From Serilophus lunatus (Eukaryota > Chordata > Aves > Passeriformes > Eurylaimidae): DNA of 64,000 nt. The stretch covers positions 41,781 through 105,780 of the forward strand of contig VXBA01006127.1 in assembly GCA_013399895.1 (NCBI GenBank), written 5' to 3'. Positions 51,053 to 63,944 of the stretch are shown in pieces. Position 1 is the stretch's first letter; the number at the start of each line of letters is the position of its first letter. The notes beneath the pieces were generated by a model. It made no database searches, had not been told where the DNA came from, and saw only the letters and a program-made list of their open reading frames with translations. The translations under genes and the position numbers were made by a program.

Positions 51053-51099
<47 letters not shown>
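51053..51099 (+). repeat. 47-nt A homopolymer
   Basis: An uninterrupted A run of about 47 bases, followed by CAAAAC, an N at 51106 and more A/C-rich sequence. Bird CR1 elements do not end in poly(A), so this could be a retroposed transcript tail or a pure homopolymer expansion. No coding remnant was recognised upstream. Confidence 0.9.
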
Positions 51100-51100
<1 letters not shown>

Positions 51101-51105
51101 AAAAC

Positions 51106-51106
51106 N
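51106..51106. other. Single N beside the A tract
   Basis: An isolated ambiguous base 7 bases after the A run. It may mark a contig join or unreliable calls next to the homopolymer. Confidence 0.7.
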
Positions 51107-51322
51107 AACCAACCCAAAAGAAACACAACACACATCTCGGCTCAGCCTGTATATGTTCCCTGCTTACCAACATGTTTAGACTGAACAGCAAGTGAACAGT
51201 TAAACACTGGAGAATTTTGTACTAAAAAAGAATGAGCCTTTGAAAGAAACTTAACTTTCCCCTTTTAGGGGCAACAGTCACTACAATCACTGTTAAACTA
51301 GGTATATGAGTTTAGAAGTGAG

Positions 51323-51395
51323 AGCATAGAATCATATAGAATAGAATAATTAGATTGGAAGGGACTTACAGCAATCATTTGTTTGAACTGCAATT
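51323..51395 (-). mobile_element. CR1 3' terminus
   Basis: GCATAGAATCATATAGAATA is followed by TTAGATTGGAAGGGACTTAC and GTTTGAACTGC, the diverged minus-strand CR1 3' end. About 70 bases are recognisable. Confidence 0.7.
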
Positions 51396-54300
51396 ATGTT
51401 TATTGTAGTATCTGTTAGACTGAGACCTCAAGGTCAACAAGAAGATATGAGGACAATATTAGCTAGTAGATTTTGCTGCAGAAAAGCTCTGTATGCACCT
51501 CCCTAGTTGTGAAAATCTTGGTGGCCATGGGACGGCAATACAGGGACAGCACAGCAAGGGGAAAATTGTGCTTTTATTTATTGTAGAGCTAACTTCCAGA
51601 GGGACTGGCAAAAAATCCTTCACACTGTGTTTGACATTACTGGCTGATTTGAGATGATGAACATCAAAGCAAACCTCATGGAGCATGTAGGTCAATAGCC
51701 ACATAACCTTTTGCTGTCCTAAGGACTAATTGAAACCTCCATGGAGGTCATGGTCCAGAAGAGGACAATTCTGTAGTGCTCTGCTACCTGTAGAACTCTC
51801 TTGAGTAAATTTGATTACTCAGGCATGGCATTGAGGCCAGAATCAGATCCCTACTGTACAATAAACAGAGCTACTAAATGATTCATGGTTTATTGTAAGG
51901 ATTCACTTTTCAGGAGTAATACCAAGTTAGTCATACGTTTATGACTAACAGCATACAAAACTGAACAAATTCCTTCAACATAATAGGAGAAAGCAGTTCT
52001 AGTGAGCTAGAAGCCAGTAATAAAGTTAACAATATTAATGTATATGTGTTGATATAATGGATAGATTATATACATTATAATGAAAAGTATATTTTGAAGA
52101 CAGAAGGAAAATAATTTATGTACATCATTAAGGAGATCTGTTTAGCAATTTCCTAAGTATATTTATCTTATATTTTTTCCACACACTCATATATATTATT
52201 TAGACAAAATAAAATAATTTCTGGTACATTTGTTATTTGATTCATCATTAATTTTTTTTTTTGGAGGGGTAGAAGGGGTGTGATTTGGTTTGTTTTTTTC
52301 GTGGAAATTAGTTTCAAATGACAGATTTGCAAGTAAGAGTTTTAAGTATTTAGTTTTGAGAAGAAAGATACATTGCCTGTACAAAAACATAAAGCTTCCA
52401 GCTTTTATGGAGTTGGCACTGTCTTCCACATTCACATGGCTATGGGTGTAGAGCATTGTTTCTAAGGAATCACCCAGAACATAGTATTTAAAACCTACTG
52501 CTACCCCTTTTTCACTTGTAAACTTCCCATCTTCATATTTCTAGAATGATTGATGCAGAGATCAGCCTCATTCACCCCAAGAAATAATTATAATTAATTT
52601 TTTGGGCTTCAGAGGAAGGAGGAGTCCTGTCAGGAAAAATAAAATAAAATAAAAAAAAAAAGTAACAAGAGTGAAAATTGATCTGTTAGTATGTTTCTCT
52701 CTGTGTTGCCTCTCAAATAGGCAGAAAGGAGTTCAGGTGGCCTCATTAAATAATTAAGGTCAGAAAATGTATACACAACTGCTAAAGATCAGTATTCTAT
52801 GCACAATGTGCAAACACTAGAGTTTATACCTCTGGTGGAAACATGAGATATGTATATATTGGATACCAATATGTATATGACATATATTTACATAGATGTA
52901 TAGATGTATGTGCAAAACCATGTGTATATTCATATAGAAGTAAATGTTGGACCAACGATTTTTTACAGAATAATGACATAAAATAAGCCTCCAAAAGGAA
53001 AATATTTTGTAAGATATGTAAACTGCATCAAGATTGCATTGAAGTACTCAAAAATTATTTGGTTAAAGGGTAAATACACCTTGTACCTCATAATGAAAAT
53101 CTTATAGATAAAGGTGGAGATTAACACTGGAGGCTGTCTGCAGAATATTAATAAAATTCAATATAGTTTCTAAAAGGTATAATTTATATTTTGTGGAAAT
53201 GAGTCTCTTTTCTAATAAAATTCTTCTGTCCTTCATTCTGTTAATATATTTTTTCTATAAATCTTCCTGTAGGAATTTTTTCTACATATTCATCTCAGAG
53301 AGAACTTATTTAAATAAGCCCTCTTAGCAAGGTATTTCAGAATTAAAATTACACCATGAGCAGTACTTTATCCAATGTGCTTCCTTCTATAGACTTTTTT
53401 GTGACTAAAACAATATTTTGTAGAATTAGATTATGTTAAAATAGCTGATCTGAGGTGATGCTTCTAGTATATAAACACTATGTAAAAAAGATCAACACAT
53501 TACCTTTAACCATTTTAATTTAACTGGTCTCTGAACGTGTGCAGAAGCATCTGATTTTCTTTCCACATCTACATATATAGCAAAAAAAACCTAAAGGCAA
53601 TGCACACAATGAAAGGATAAGAAAGGAGAAAAGTGCTGCTGGTTATACTCTGTTTTCTCAGATTTGCAGTAAACTGGAACTTTATACTCTTTGTATTAAT
53701 GTAAAAATAAAGTCTATTATGTCCCTGAAATTCTTGGAGAGGTTTGATTAAAAAAAAAGGGAAAATTGTATTTTTAGAGTGAAAGGCAAGAACCAAAACA
53801 AAAAGAAAACATGGCATAATTTTCTAGATGGTGATATGAATACTAATTGATCATCCTCTGGCTCTTGCATTATGGCACTGGGCAAATATATATGGATCAC
53901 ATTCTTTCTCTTTATCTTTCCTTGTTTTACTGGATTAATATATAGCCTCATCTTTTCTAAAAACATATTTACATATTTACACTCTTTTCCCAAGTTTTTA
54001 TCACCAAAAGGTACTCTTGTGAACCTTTTCTAAGGTCCTACACTTCTGCTGCTGCCCAAAACCTCCTGTCTATATAGGAATGGTAGATTTGACATACAAC
54101 TTATGGGATGCCCATGTCAGAACTGGGAGGTTGGATAGGTTACATAGGGACATCTCAAATGACAATAGATGTCCTTGTTTAAGCAAATGAATCTGAAATA
54201 CAGAGATTACAATCAGTTGTCATCACAGAGGAATCTATCATAAAAATATCTCACACATCTGCATAGTGCTGGCAGATATGACTCTGCTCTGCAGGAGATG

Positions 54301-57300
54301 TGTCTTCATCTGGAGCAGCAGCTTGAGATGAGGTGGAAAACAGCAAGTCTCTCAAACATCATTGAATGTCAGTGTATTTACAACTAAATTGAGCCCAGAA
54401 TTCCACATCCTAACTTAAAATCAGGTAAATTCAGGATGTTTAATTTAGTTTAATTTCCTTCCATTGTGCTTTTCTCCTCAGCACATCATTGTGCTACTTT
54501 TTTGCCATCAGAAATGTTAATCTTCTGCTGCCTTCTCTTCATGACCATAAATGAAGGAAACAGTGACCATGAAATCTCTATGAGAAATTGATGAAAATAT
54601 AGGGAAGATCATGGTCGGTAGTATTAGCAGGTTTTTTTGTGGAAAACATGAAATGCTGTAATAAATACTTTAAATAGTATCTCATAATACTCAGCTTGCA
54701 CTGTCTAGATGAAGAATTTGTATATACAGGTATTTCATCTTGTTATTAATGTTATTAATGGTATTTTGTCAGTGTCCAGTTGGAGCCTAATTTTAAAAGT
54801 TCTTGTTTCTATTTTTACCCTTGTTTATCATAAGAAGCAATTATGGCCTTGATAAACCCAATCTAGAAGGAAATATTTCTTCTAGGAAATATTTTAACCT
54901 GTGCAACTTAGTTAACTAATCTACTTTTTTATATTTCTGGCTCAACTTCATAAGATGCTGTTTGTTCCTTCTGGACCTTATCAGTTCTCTGTGTGAGACT
55001 TCCATCTTCTCAAGCTTATTCTTTATTCTACAGGATAAGGTACAGTAGTTGAAACACAATCATGTATTACCACCTCCAATGCACCTCAGTCAGACTTAGC
55101 TCTGCCACAGGTGGCATACATTTGCCAACTATGAAGATTCAGTGGCGTAAATACCCTAAGGGAACAAAAAATAGTAGCAGCAGACCAAGTTTATGCACCT
55201 GAATCCACCTCTATGTTGAGTCTGTGTCTGTCCTTAGTAGGCTTTTTGACATATGGCAAACCATTTAAAACATTTTCCCCCAAAGTAATTTGAGTGTTTT
55301 TCAATAATTACTGCAATCAGTCATCCTAGCTTTATGTAACTTTGTGTTTATTTGGCACAATTTGTGTTCATTCACTTTTTTTGTTCGTCCATTTCTCTGA
55401 GCACTGTCTTCTTGAGATCATACCACATGTTATATCCATCACACCTTACCTGAACTCTGCTCTATGGCTTTGATCTCATATTTTTTTGCATTATTATAAT
55501 GTAATTATGTTTATATTTATATTATTGCTTTTTCATCTGTCTGGTCATACAAATTTCACATGTTGCCACAGTTAATATTGCATGTTTTTTTGAGCAATTT
55601 TGCATTGCACCATGTTTTTCTGGTTACTTCTGAGAGGAAGAGAAAAACAGAGAGTGATTGATTACTGCACAGTGTCTCCAGAAAATATGTAGGAAGATCA
55701 ACTTTCTGACTGCTTTGAAAAGTATTTGCAGGAGCGGAGCCCAAAGCACTCCAAAGAACAATTTGTTTTCTAAATATGCACTTCAAGGATTTTCTCCTCT
55801 TATTTTAAACATCCTAATGGGTAAGCAGTTTTTGCATGACACCTTCCAAAGTTGAAAGGTGGAGAGAGGTGCCTGTACAAAACAGCTCATCCTGAGCAGC
55901 TGCACATCAATTCAGTTGCCCATGTGAAAATGAGATGCCCAGGTGTGCTGCCCAGGCCTCCAGGTACCATTTTAAAAGGACTGATATCTCCCTCATCTCC
56001 TAGTTTAACAACGTGGTGTAGGTGACTCAGGGTTGAAAAGTACTTCAAACGTGTGTTGGTAACCTCACTGTGTAATCTGTGTCTACTTTAGGGTGAATAT
56101 GCCTCCTGGAAGTGCCAATGCCTCTCTATTTACTATAAGGAGAAGTAAAAAAAAAAAATCACACCAGACCTTTGAAATGGTAGAAGGGCTGATATGCTCT
56201 TTTAACTGGTTGAACCGATCCTCACAGGAAGTATCAGATTTCAAGACAGACATGATTTTTAGAAGAATGATTAGAATTATTTTACAGCCTTTAAACCACA
56301 TATTACCCTTGGAAGGGATTAAAGCCCTTTTGTTGTAGCATCTAAGATGAATTTTAGGCACTGAGTTTTAGAGATGTAGATTTTCTGAAGAAGTCTGTTT
56401 CTAGCTGTCCAGTACAGTTTATCAATTCCTCTGACAATCCTGTGAATTTTTTCCCCACAGCTCAAGATAGGCTGTGATTCAACCTTTAATTAATTATTCC
56501 AAGACCCATGAATAAAGGGACAAAAGAAAAGAAAAAAAGAGCATATTTGGAGCACTTGTGTGGGCTGGTGTTTTGTTGTCTAATGTTCTAGCTTCTGGAG
56601 CTCCAGAAAAGCTTGATGTGCCCTGTTCAACCACCTATATGCAAATATCCTTTTAAAACCTTTGTTCCTATTTTTGACACTGGAGGTGGGAAGTACAGTT
56701 CTTTGAACTTCAACCACTTCAGCTACTTGCAAATATAGGGGTAAGGGTTTTTTTTTTTAAATATCTACATCTAAATCTTGCCTGTCTAGACTTTAAGAGG
56801 TGTTATATCTCTTATGAACCTATTCTTTCACTATTTCTATAAGAAATCACTCTCCCTGAAGGCTCCCCCTAAAACATATGTAGTCTTTATTCAGTCTCAT
56901 TTTCTCTCTGAGAAAACCACCCAAATGCATATACATGTTCTTTGCTGAGTAATAAGCAGCACATTAACCTTTTGAAACAAAACTAGAAACTTGAATTAAA
57001 TAGGAAGATGTTTACCAACTTAGCATTCTACATACTTCCTACATTTATGTACCTGATATTAAACTTCTTTTACTAATTTTGTAACTACTATTTTGCATGG
57101 TTTCTTTTATCTCACTGGCATCTCTCACACATTGATAGATTTTCTTTTTCCTCTGATTTTACTATCTTTTAATGTTCACTTTATATTTTGACAAGCTTGC
57201 TCTGAATTTCTTTATGCAAAACCTTTCCTCTTTTGTGTCATTAACAAAATACAAAACGCTGTAAATGTTATTCTGATTTTCATATTAAGCATAAATAAGT

Positions 57301-59092
57301 GTGAGATTCACATCATTAAAGACATAAACTACACTTGTATAATCTCTGTCAAGGAACACATTAGAATAGAATGAAAAGAATCCAACTCTGTTTTGCTATC
57401 TACTTCACAGGCATACATTTAATTAAGTTATGCTGCTTCGAAAATTCAAAGAGCCCAATCTTTTTCTGTCCTTATATTAAAATCCCAGTGCTCTACAATG
57501 ACCAGAACAAATAATCTATGACCTACAAACAAGACATTTGCATTCCCCAAAGACTTACTTCATCTTCTCCTCTAGGTTATACATCTTTGAACCTCTTTTT
57601 TCTGTAACGACCTTCTGGTGCTCATTAGCATGCTGATTACCATTAACATAGCTATAATACAGCAATTTTCTTGGTGCATGTTGAGGAGAACTGCTCATCA
57701 GAATGCAGTCAAGGGACAAAATTAACTGCATAAATCTACAGCACAAACTGGATCTCATCCAACTTTACATGAGTCTTCCTCCTTCTGCTAGGTGTGACAT
57801 CATCATCTTGCTCCCTGCTGATTGCCTAATAAGTATCCCCAGGTTCCACAGTATTTAATTTACCTTTTCTCTCAATTTTACAGTTTCAGTGATGGCTGAC
57901 CACCTTGCAGTATTTTCTCTTAATATAAGTTTACCTTTATTTTTTACTTCAATCTCTCCTAATTAGTTAGAGATACATTTATTAAAAAGCTTATACAAAT
58001 GTATGTGTATGGATGTGTTTACCTGTGTGCTGCTGCTTTCACGTTTTGTAAAATAATATAGAGGGCAGATATGCATGTTCTGATTACTGAAATAATTGTT
58101 CCATTTAAAAGGTGGCAAATATTGGACAAGTATGTTTGCACACATTCAGTGAAAACGTTTTCCCAGGAAAAAACTAAAGTAACTTTGCAATTTGTTTCAA
58201 AATGACACAAGGAAACAAAAAATTGGTTATTTTTTGTCACAGAGTGATATGGTAGACAGAAGGGGAAGATGATGCAGGCAGTAAAGCTTATTTAATCTGG
58301 TCAAATGCCCTTTTTTGTTTTTTCTAATTATTATTATAAATAACAGTAAACCTATACATTATATTTACACAGATATTACTTTAATTCAATTGTCCTGGAC
58401 TAATCTAATTTGGAATGAGAGAATTTAGTTCTGAAAGAGGAAACATAACTAGAAACAAACGGCTTTGGATATAAGAAGAAATGTTTAAAGAGAGGAAAAA
58501 CAGGTCAAGAAAAACTATAGAAGGTAACAAATAAAAAGCAGAGGAGGAAGAGACGAATCAAGAAAAGGCCTGAAAATTGGATAGGGAGGAAGAGAGAACA
58601 AGAAGAAAGGATCGTCCTAAAGGGTACTGTGGTATGGGCAACGTTTGCATTCCAAGAGAGGAAGGTTTTGGGACACTCATTCTTTGTTTAGACCTTAGGC
58701 TGGGACAGAGAAGGAAAAGGTTCTCATCCTGGCAGTTGCTATAGGACTTGACTTGATTATGTATCTATATCTGGAAACAAGTAGTTTCCCTGTGCGGGGC
58801 ATATCCCTCCTCTCTGATCTCATACTCTCAGGGATTGCACTGCACTCTCCTATTTTGTTGGGAAAAAAGAGAATCTAGGTGGAAGACAAGGAAGAGAAAG
58901 TAAAGCATAAGTTCAGCAGTGCAGTAGCATCACTCCTGATAAGCCTCTGTTGCCTTTTGCTGTGTGTCTTTTGCATCATGACACTCTTGTGGTATTAATA
59001 TACCTTTTGTGAGTGGTGACCATAATTCATGCAAATTTAATAGACTCCTCAGGGCAGGTTCAGTTATAAGAGCACCAATCTTGACAGAGGTT
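51396..59092. other. Gene-less AT-rich stretch
   Basis: No gene was recognised. It contains an (AAAAT)n/A-rich tract (52639-52662), a TA/TG-rich stretch (52840-52940), numerous short A or T runs, and a strongly purine-rich plus strand at about 58430-58620. Open frames are short and unremarkable. Confidence 0.55.
52639..52662 (+). repeat. (AAAAT)n / A-rich tract
   Basis: AAAATAAAATAAAAT followed by an A run, in low-complexity sequence. Confidence 0.75.
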
Positions 59093-59232
59093 TGTTCAAC
59101 CTGTTCTTAAAAGCTTCCATTGATGGTGCTCTTGCAGCCTCCCTAAGCAACTTAATCTACCACTTAACTGTTAGTAGTTTTTCCCAGATGTATAACTGGA
59201 TTCTCATTAATTTAAGTCCATGAATCCTGACC
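59093..59232 (-). mobile_element. Old CR1-type LINE 3' region
   Basis: TGTTCAACCTGTTCTTAAAA, TTCCATTGATGGTGC, GCAGCCTCCCTAAGCAACTT and the later TTTTTCCCAGATGTATAACT follow the order of the minus-strand CR1-family ORF2 C-terminus (summary of the block: rare cut in the 'CCTCCCTAGGCAACCT' and 'TTTTTCCTGATATCTAA' words). It is heavily diverged, so it is an ancient copy, possibly of a CR1-related L3-type subfamily. Confidence 0.65.
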
Positions 59233-61729
59233 TCTTTCAACATTTTTATGTAGTTTAAAAATATTACTATGTGTCTCCTCATTTTTCTGTCTCATTTTTT
59301 TCTCTCTATTTCACCATTCAATTTTGCCTCATGCTGCTACTCATCTACCTAAAATATCAACAGTTAAGGGGAAAAACAGACAGGAAATTTTGAAAAAATA
59401 GTGAAATTTTGTGGGATGAATTCTGTTCCATGAATTGTAGAAACATAAAGCTGGCCACTGTGCCGGCTAGAGGTAAAGCAGGTGAGCACACGTCTTCAAA
59501 AAGGTCAGAGAAGTATTCCAAATGAGAATAAGAAGGATAGTGGATGAGCATGCTTTTGTGCTAGCAAATTCTAAGTATCATTCAGATGAGTTTCAGCTAC
59601 AAAATCTTTACTTTTAGAGTAGCAGCCTTTAAGGAGCTCAGCAGATAATCCTAAAATAAAGAATTATAAAAATTTTGACTTCCTTGAGAATCGAAACATC
59701 TTTCAGATCATTATTCTTTGTGAAATTATGGTAAAACTAGCAACACAGAATCATGGAAATTGGTCAATCGGTCCAGAAGTTTCCTACAATCCAGAGATAT
59801 ACAGTCAATACAACACACATGGGCTTATGCCTGGTTTCTGTGGGAAAAGAGCGGCATTATCCTCCCCTAAACAAGAGGTGCATGAAGATCAACTAACTCT
59901 GTATGTATGCAACAGAAGCATCTGTATCCACCTTAGTCATGGTGGGCTCTTGTAGTTAATGGAAAGAGACTTATTTTGGGATGTGATTTCTCTCACCTAT
60001 CCTCGTGGCCTATTTCGTGGTGGGATGAATCATTCTCCTCTAAAGAATACCTCTCTTCCTTTCCAGGAACAGAAAAGGAAGATCAGACAACAAGATCCAG
60101 TGTAGATATCTGCAGCAGACTAGGTTATGTGGATTAGTTATAAACTGTGTGTTTAGGCTTCCCCAGTGTCGATTTTCTGCCCACATACCAGGAAAAGTCA
60201 AAAGAAAGGCCTGGACTCTTATGCTGTATTTAAACATTTTGAACAGTTCATTACTGTGTTGGAGGACTTACCCTTAAATTCAATGCCCGTGAGACAAAAA
60301 TTCTTCAATATTAATTTTACTGTTGAGACATATTTATATAAGAAAAGTGCTGATCCAGTGACAACCATATGGAAATGAGGTTACTGGCTTTGTTGTCATT
60401 TAAGGTTTATATAATGCTAATCATATGTGTATTTATTAGCATCACATTAAATCCATCCATTTTTTTATTTTCAATATATGAAGGAAATCTCTGTATTTAG
60501 CTCTCTGCAAAACTGTTCTTTCCCTAGCACTTACTAAAAAACATCTTTCTGACCAGCTAAAAAAATTATCCGTTTACTTGCACCTCTTTTGCTTAGAGAT
60601 TTCAGGGGGTTTGTATGACCAAGAAGTTAGTAGCAGTTTTTATTTGATGCAAGTTCTTCCGACGATAAAGCACTTGTCTGCTGTAAAAAAAAGAGGCACA
60701 AGAAAGATAGAGTAGGAAAAAAGTGGAGGACGGGAGAGGGTTCTGGAAAATATAGAATAAAAACAAACCCGGAAAATAGAAAAATTTAAAAAAAAAAAAA
60801 GCAAAATTATTAACATGTCATGCTTAATAAAAAGTAAATGTGAATAGCTTATTTTCTCTGCTTGATAACTGACAGTAGCCAGCAGGTAACACATTCCCTT
60901 GTTGTTGCTAATAACACCAACAAAGAAACAATCACTTTAGCAAACTTTATGAAAAATCAGAAATCAATATCATATTAAGTCACCTAGACATGAAAATCCT
61001 TCGAACAGTTTCCAAACACAGAATAAGGCAACATGGGAGGATGCAGTGCTGATGAACTGTACACCATGCTGTAAGATTGGAAAGTTACAGAGTAATCTTT
61101 TATTCTAGTTCCTATGTGATTTGTGTATAAATACAATTCTCATGAAAGTATGGGGTATCTAAAGCTCAGGTGAGGTTTCATCTATGATAAAGGTTGTAAT
61201 CCTTGGTTCCCAAGGGTTATTGCTGAATACTTAGCTTTGTAGCACTGCTCTGTATGAAGATGAAGCTTAAGGATCTACTGGAGCCTTGTTTGCAACTCTG
61301 TTTCCAAGGGATGGAAATTCAGCGCAAGGCTGGACCAGTGCACGTCTCACAGAAAGCAACTATAAAGGAGTCATGGAAACTAAGCTTGAATCATGTCCTT
61401 CAGTGTAAACTCACTTGTCTTTCTGCTGAAGTGATAAATCTAAGTGGAGGGAGAAGTCTTTGCTCTCCAAATTACTTTCTTAACATTAAGTTCTGGATGC
61501 TGTGATCATATCCGTTCCCTGATTTTAGATAGTTAGATCAAATACTGTGAAATGGGGGGGCAGGGGGAAGATATCACAAGTTCAGGGGCAAACTGAACAT
61601 TAGGATCAAAAGAAAAAGAGGAAAATGCAGTCATACTTTACTTTTACAATAACAAAAAACAAACACTAGTGCATATGTGGTAATAGAGAGAAAAAGGCAC
61701 TGCTAATGGCAATCAGCTTGTCCTACTAG
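59233..61729. other. Gene-less stretch upstream of the candidate exon
   Basis: No recognised exon. The open frames at 59728-59955 and 61254-61505 on the plus strand were read as possible upstream exons but show no family motif or clear splice borders. Confidence 0.5.
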
Positions 61730-61987
61730 TCCAAAGATCCTAATTATTACATTTGGAAAAAGCTGTACAATACTCTGGAGAACCCAGCTACAGCAAACTC
61801 AGCAAAAGCAGCTGCTGAGCAAATGCTAGTAGCTTTTCTGTTAGAGCCTGTGCTGAATGTAGCTGGGGATACACAAGATACAGTTTTATCAGCACCGGAA
61901 GACAAATTCAGTAAAAGACTTGCGTCCCAGCTGTGGAACGTGATGCACAAAAGCCTGCAGAAACCACAGAAGTATCTGAGACACTAA
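61730..61987 (+). CDS. Candidate 3'-terminal coding exon (85 aa), unknown protein
   Basis: An open frame starts exactly after a possible splice acceptor (TCCTACTAG, AG at 61728-61729; branch-like TGCTAAT at 61701-61707) and runs 85 codons to TAA at 61985-61987. It has no upstream ATG of its own, so it would be an internal-to-terminal exon in phase 0. The peptide begins SKDPNYYIWKKLYNTLENP, contains an alanine-rich, amphipathic AKAAAEQMLVAFLLEP, and ends in RLASQLWNVMHK and a basic QKPQKYLRH tail. Composition is balanced and soluble-protein-like, unlike the Cys/Phe/Ser-rich chance frames elsewhere. It is GC-richer than its flanks and holds three CpGs. AATAAA follows 16 bases after the stop. 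I do not recognise the family. Chance is a real alternative, since open runs of this length occur in the window; a decayed exon is another. Confidence 0.35.
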   Translation, partial: SKDPNYYIWKKLYNTLENPATANSAKAAAEQMLVAFLLEPVLNVAGDTQDTVLSAPEDKFSKRLASQLWNVMHKSLQKPQKYLRH

Positions 61988-62003
61988 GTGTGCTTCTGGT
62001 TTA

Positions 62004-62009
62004 AATAAA
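62004..62009 (+). terminator. Possible polyadenylation signal of the candidate exon
   Basis: AATAAA begins 16 bases after the TAA stop of the candidate exon and is followed by TTTATTTTA and a TGT-containing stretch near 62031-62044. A very short 3' UTR would be unusual but possible. In AT-rich DNA this hexamer is common, so it is only supportive. Confidence 0.35.
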
Positions 62010-62919
62010 AATTTATTTTAGGGACTAAAGTCTGTTATCTGTACATGGCTGAACCTCCAGGCATCATAAAACCATTGAGACTTCACCAGTTGAGTTTCCT
62101 CTGCTTAAGTCCTATGCTAAGCTTGACATGTTAGATGATGGATGATATCTGATAGACAGTAGCAGCTCTGAAATCCTCATCAGAACTACTCTTTCATAAA
62201 ATGCATTTATGCCTTATTATCAATTAATTAAATTTACAGTACTCATTCAGAAACCAACAAAAAAATCCTAACAAAAGTAGTTGCATGGTACTAACATGTG
62301 GGTAATAACAGAGAAAACATAGATACATTCAATAATCAAGTCTTTTTATAGATGAGAAAAAACAGTCTCTTTAGAGATGATAAAACACCTTCAAGTGCTA
62401 AAGTAATTCAGTCAAAGCACAGATACAAGAATTAATCAATGACAAATCAACAGGTAATGATTAAAGAAATTCAAGAAATAGAATATTTCTAAAAGAGCAT
62501 CTCCCTGAGCCATAGGTGCTCTCTTTTCAATAGCTCTTAAATTACTTTGAAGATCAAAATTGATGGAGGAAAACATAAAGCACCGACTTATTTTCCTGTG
62601 CAAAATAACAGATTTTATGCAACTACATTAACAAAGAATTAATGCACAATAATATGATTAATGTAAATCAATATAGGTTCTTGGAAATTTGGTTTTGATT
62701 CTGTAATGTGATTACAAGTTTAGTTACCAAAGGAAATTGTGTGGATATAATACACTAAGACTCCTTTGAGACGTTTGACTTGGTGACTTGTGTAATTTTG
62801 CTTTTGCAATTAGAACAATATGTTATATAGCACCAATTAAATAGATTAAAAACAGGATAATTGATACCTCTCCATATTTTATTGTAAATGACTAATCATT
62901 GTTGATTGAGTGCATTTCT
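62010..62919. other. No gene seen
   Basis: AT-rich unique sequence between the candidate exon and a CR1 RT fragment. Confidence 0.55.
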
Positions 62920-63110
62920 AGATAAATTCCAGTGGGTTTAGTTCTACTTAACATTTTTATGAATGATCCAGAATAAAGTATTGAATCATCACTAATAAAA
63001 TTTTCAGATGACATAAAGATGGAAGGAGTAGCCAATAATAGAGAGAAAAGATCATTGATGCAGAGTGATATGCCTTATGGTCACAGCCTTAATGCAAGAC
63101 ATGGTGTGTA
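62920..63110 (+). pseudogene. CR1 LINE RT fragment, broken
   Basis: The plus-strand translation reads SSGLVLLNIFMNDPE, then a stop, then SIESS and KFSDDIKMEGVANNREKRS. This matches the RT core around the catalytic box (usual order GPVLFNIFxNDL, then FADDTKLGGVA). Both aspartates of the box are kept, but an in-frame stop sits between the two blocks. Flanking parts of the element are too diverged to follow; a weak LGIFID-like word near 63238-63258 may be the next block. Confidence 0.75.
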
Positions 63111-63944
63111 TTTGGGCACAAGCATGTAGAAAAAGCAGCTAAATTTGGGGTTAATTAATGACTGAAGCATGGTTTGTATCTCATGTTAAATAGAAGGAAA
63201 TAATTCGTATAACCCAATTATCAAGGAGTCAGTACAGCTAGGTATCTTCATAGACATCAGTCAAGATGACCATGCAACATACAAGTCTTGGTCATCTCTG
63301 ATCAGGTGTCAGAAACCCTTGTTCTGGTAGTGATGAGTATGCCTAACCATCACTGGTGGGACTCGGTTCTCTCCTGTCATGCACAAGTAGCAGCATTTAT
63401 CCTTTTTGTATGATTATATACATGCCACTCAAATGCACTTTCTTCTAAAACACATCACTTTGTGATTTTTCTAAGGTTAAAAAGGACAGACAGAGGAGCT
63501 GATCCTCTCAGTTAACATGCTTACTAGGTCAACATACAGGAGTTACTTTGATCTTGGCTCATGCAAGACATCAGGAAAAAGGAGCCTCCTATTAAAATTT
63601 CATGTCTTATAATTAATGATCCCTTTCATAAAATTGCCTCTAATATCTTTGAATCTTAGACAGACTGAGTCTACCTGCAGGGAGAATTTTCTTTGCAGGG
63701 ATGCATGGAAGATCATAAATTGCCCTGTTTTAGTAATTTATTGGGTCTTCAAGGGGCTAAAACTTCCTTTTTCTAAAGACCAGAATTCAAAAGGAATTTC
63801 CTACTGTAATGGAAGTATGGAAACTTTAAAGATCTACAACAGAATGAAGTCTTTTATATACAATGTCTCACAAAGAAACTTTGGTTCTAAGGAAATTTGT
63901 TATAAGATTTATTATTTAGAGTGAAAAAAAAAGATATAGAGCTT
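63111..63944. other. No gene seen
   Basis: Unique sequence, possibly including the eroded remainder of the CR1 to its left. A 102-codon plus-strand frame at 63616-63924 has no motif and an AT-driven composition. Confidence 0.5.
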
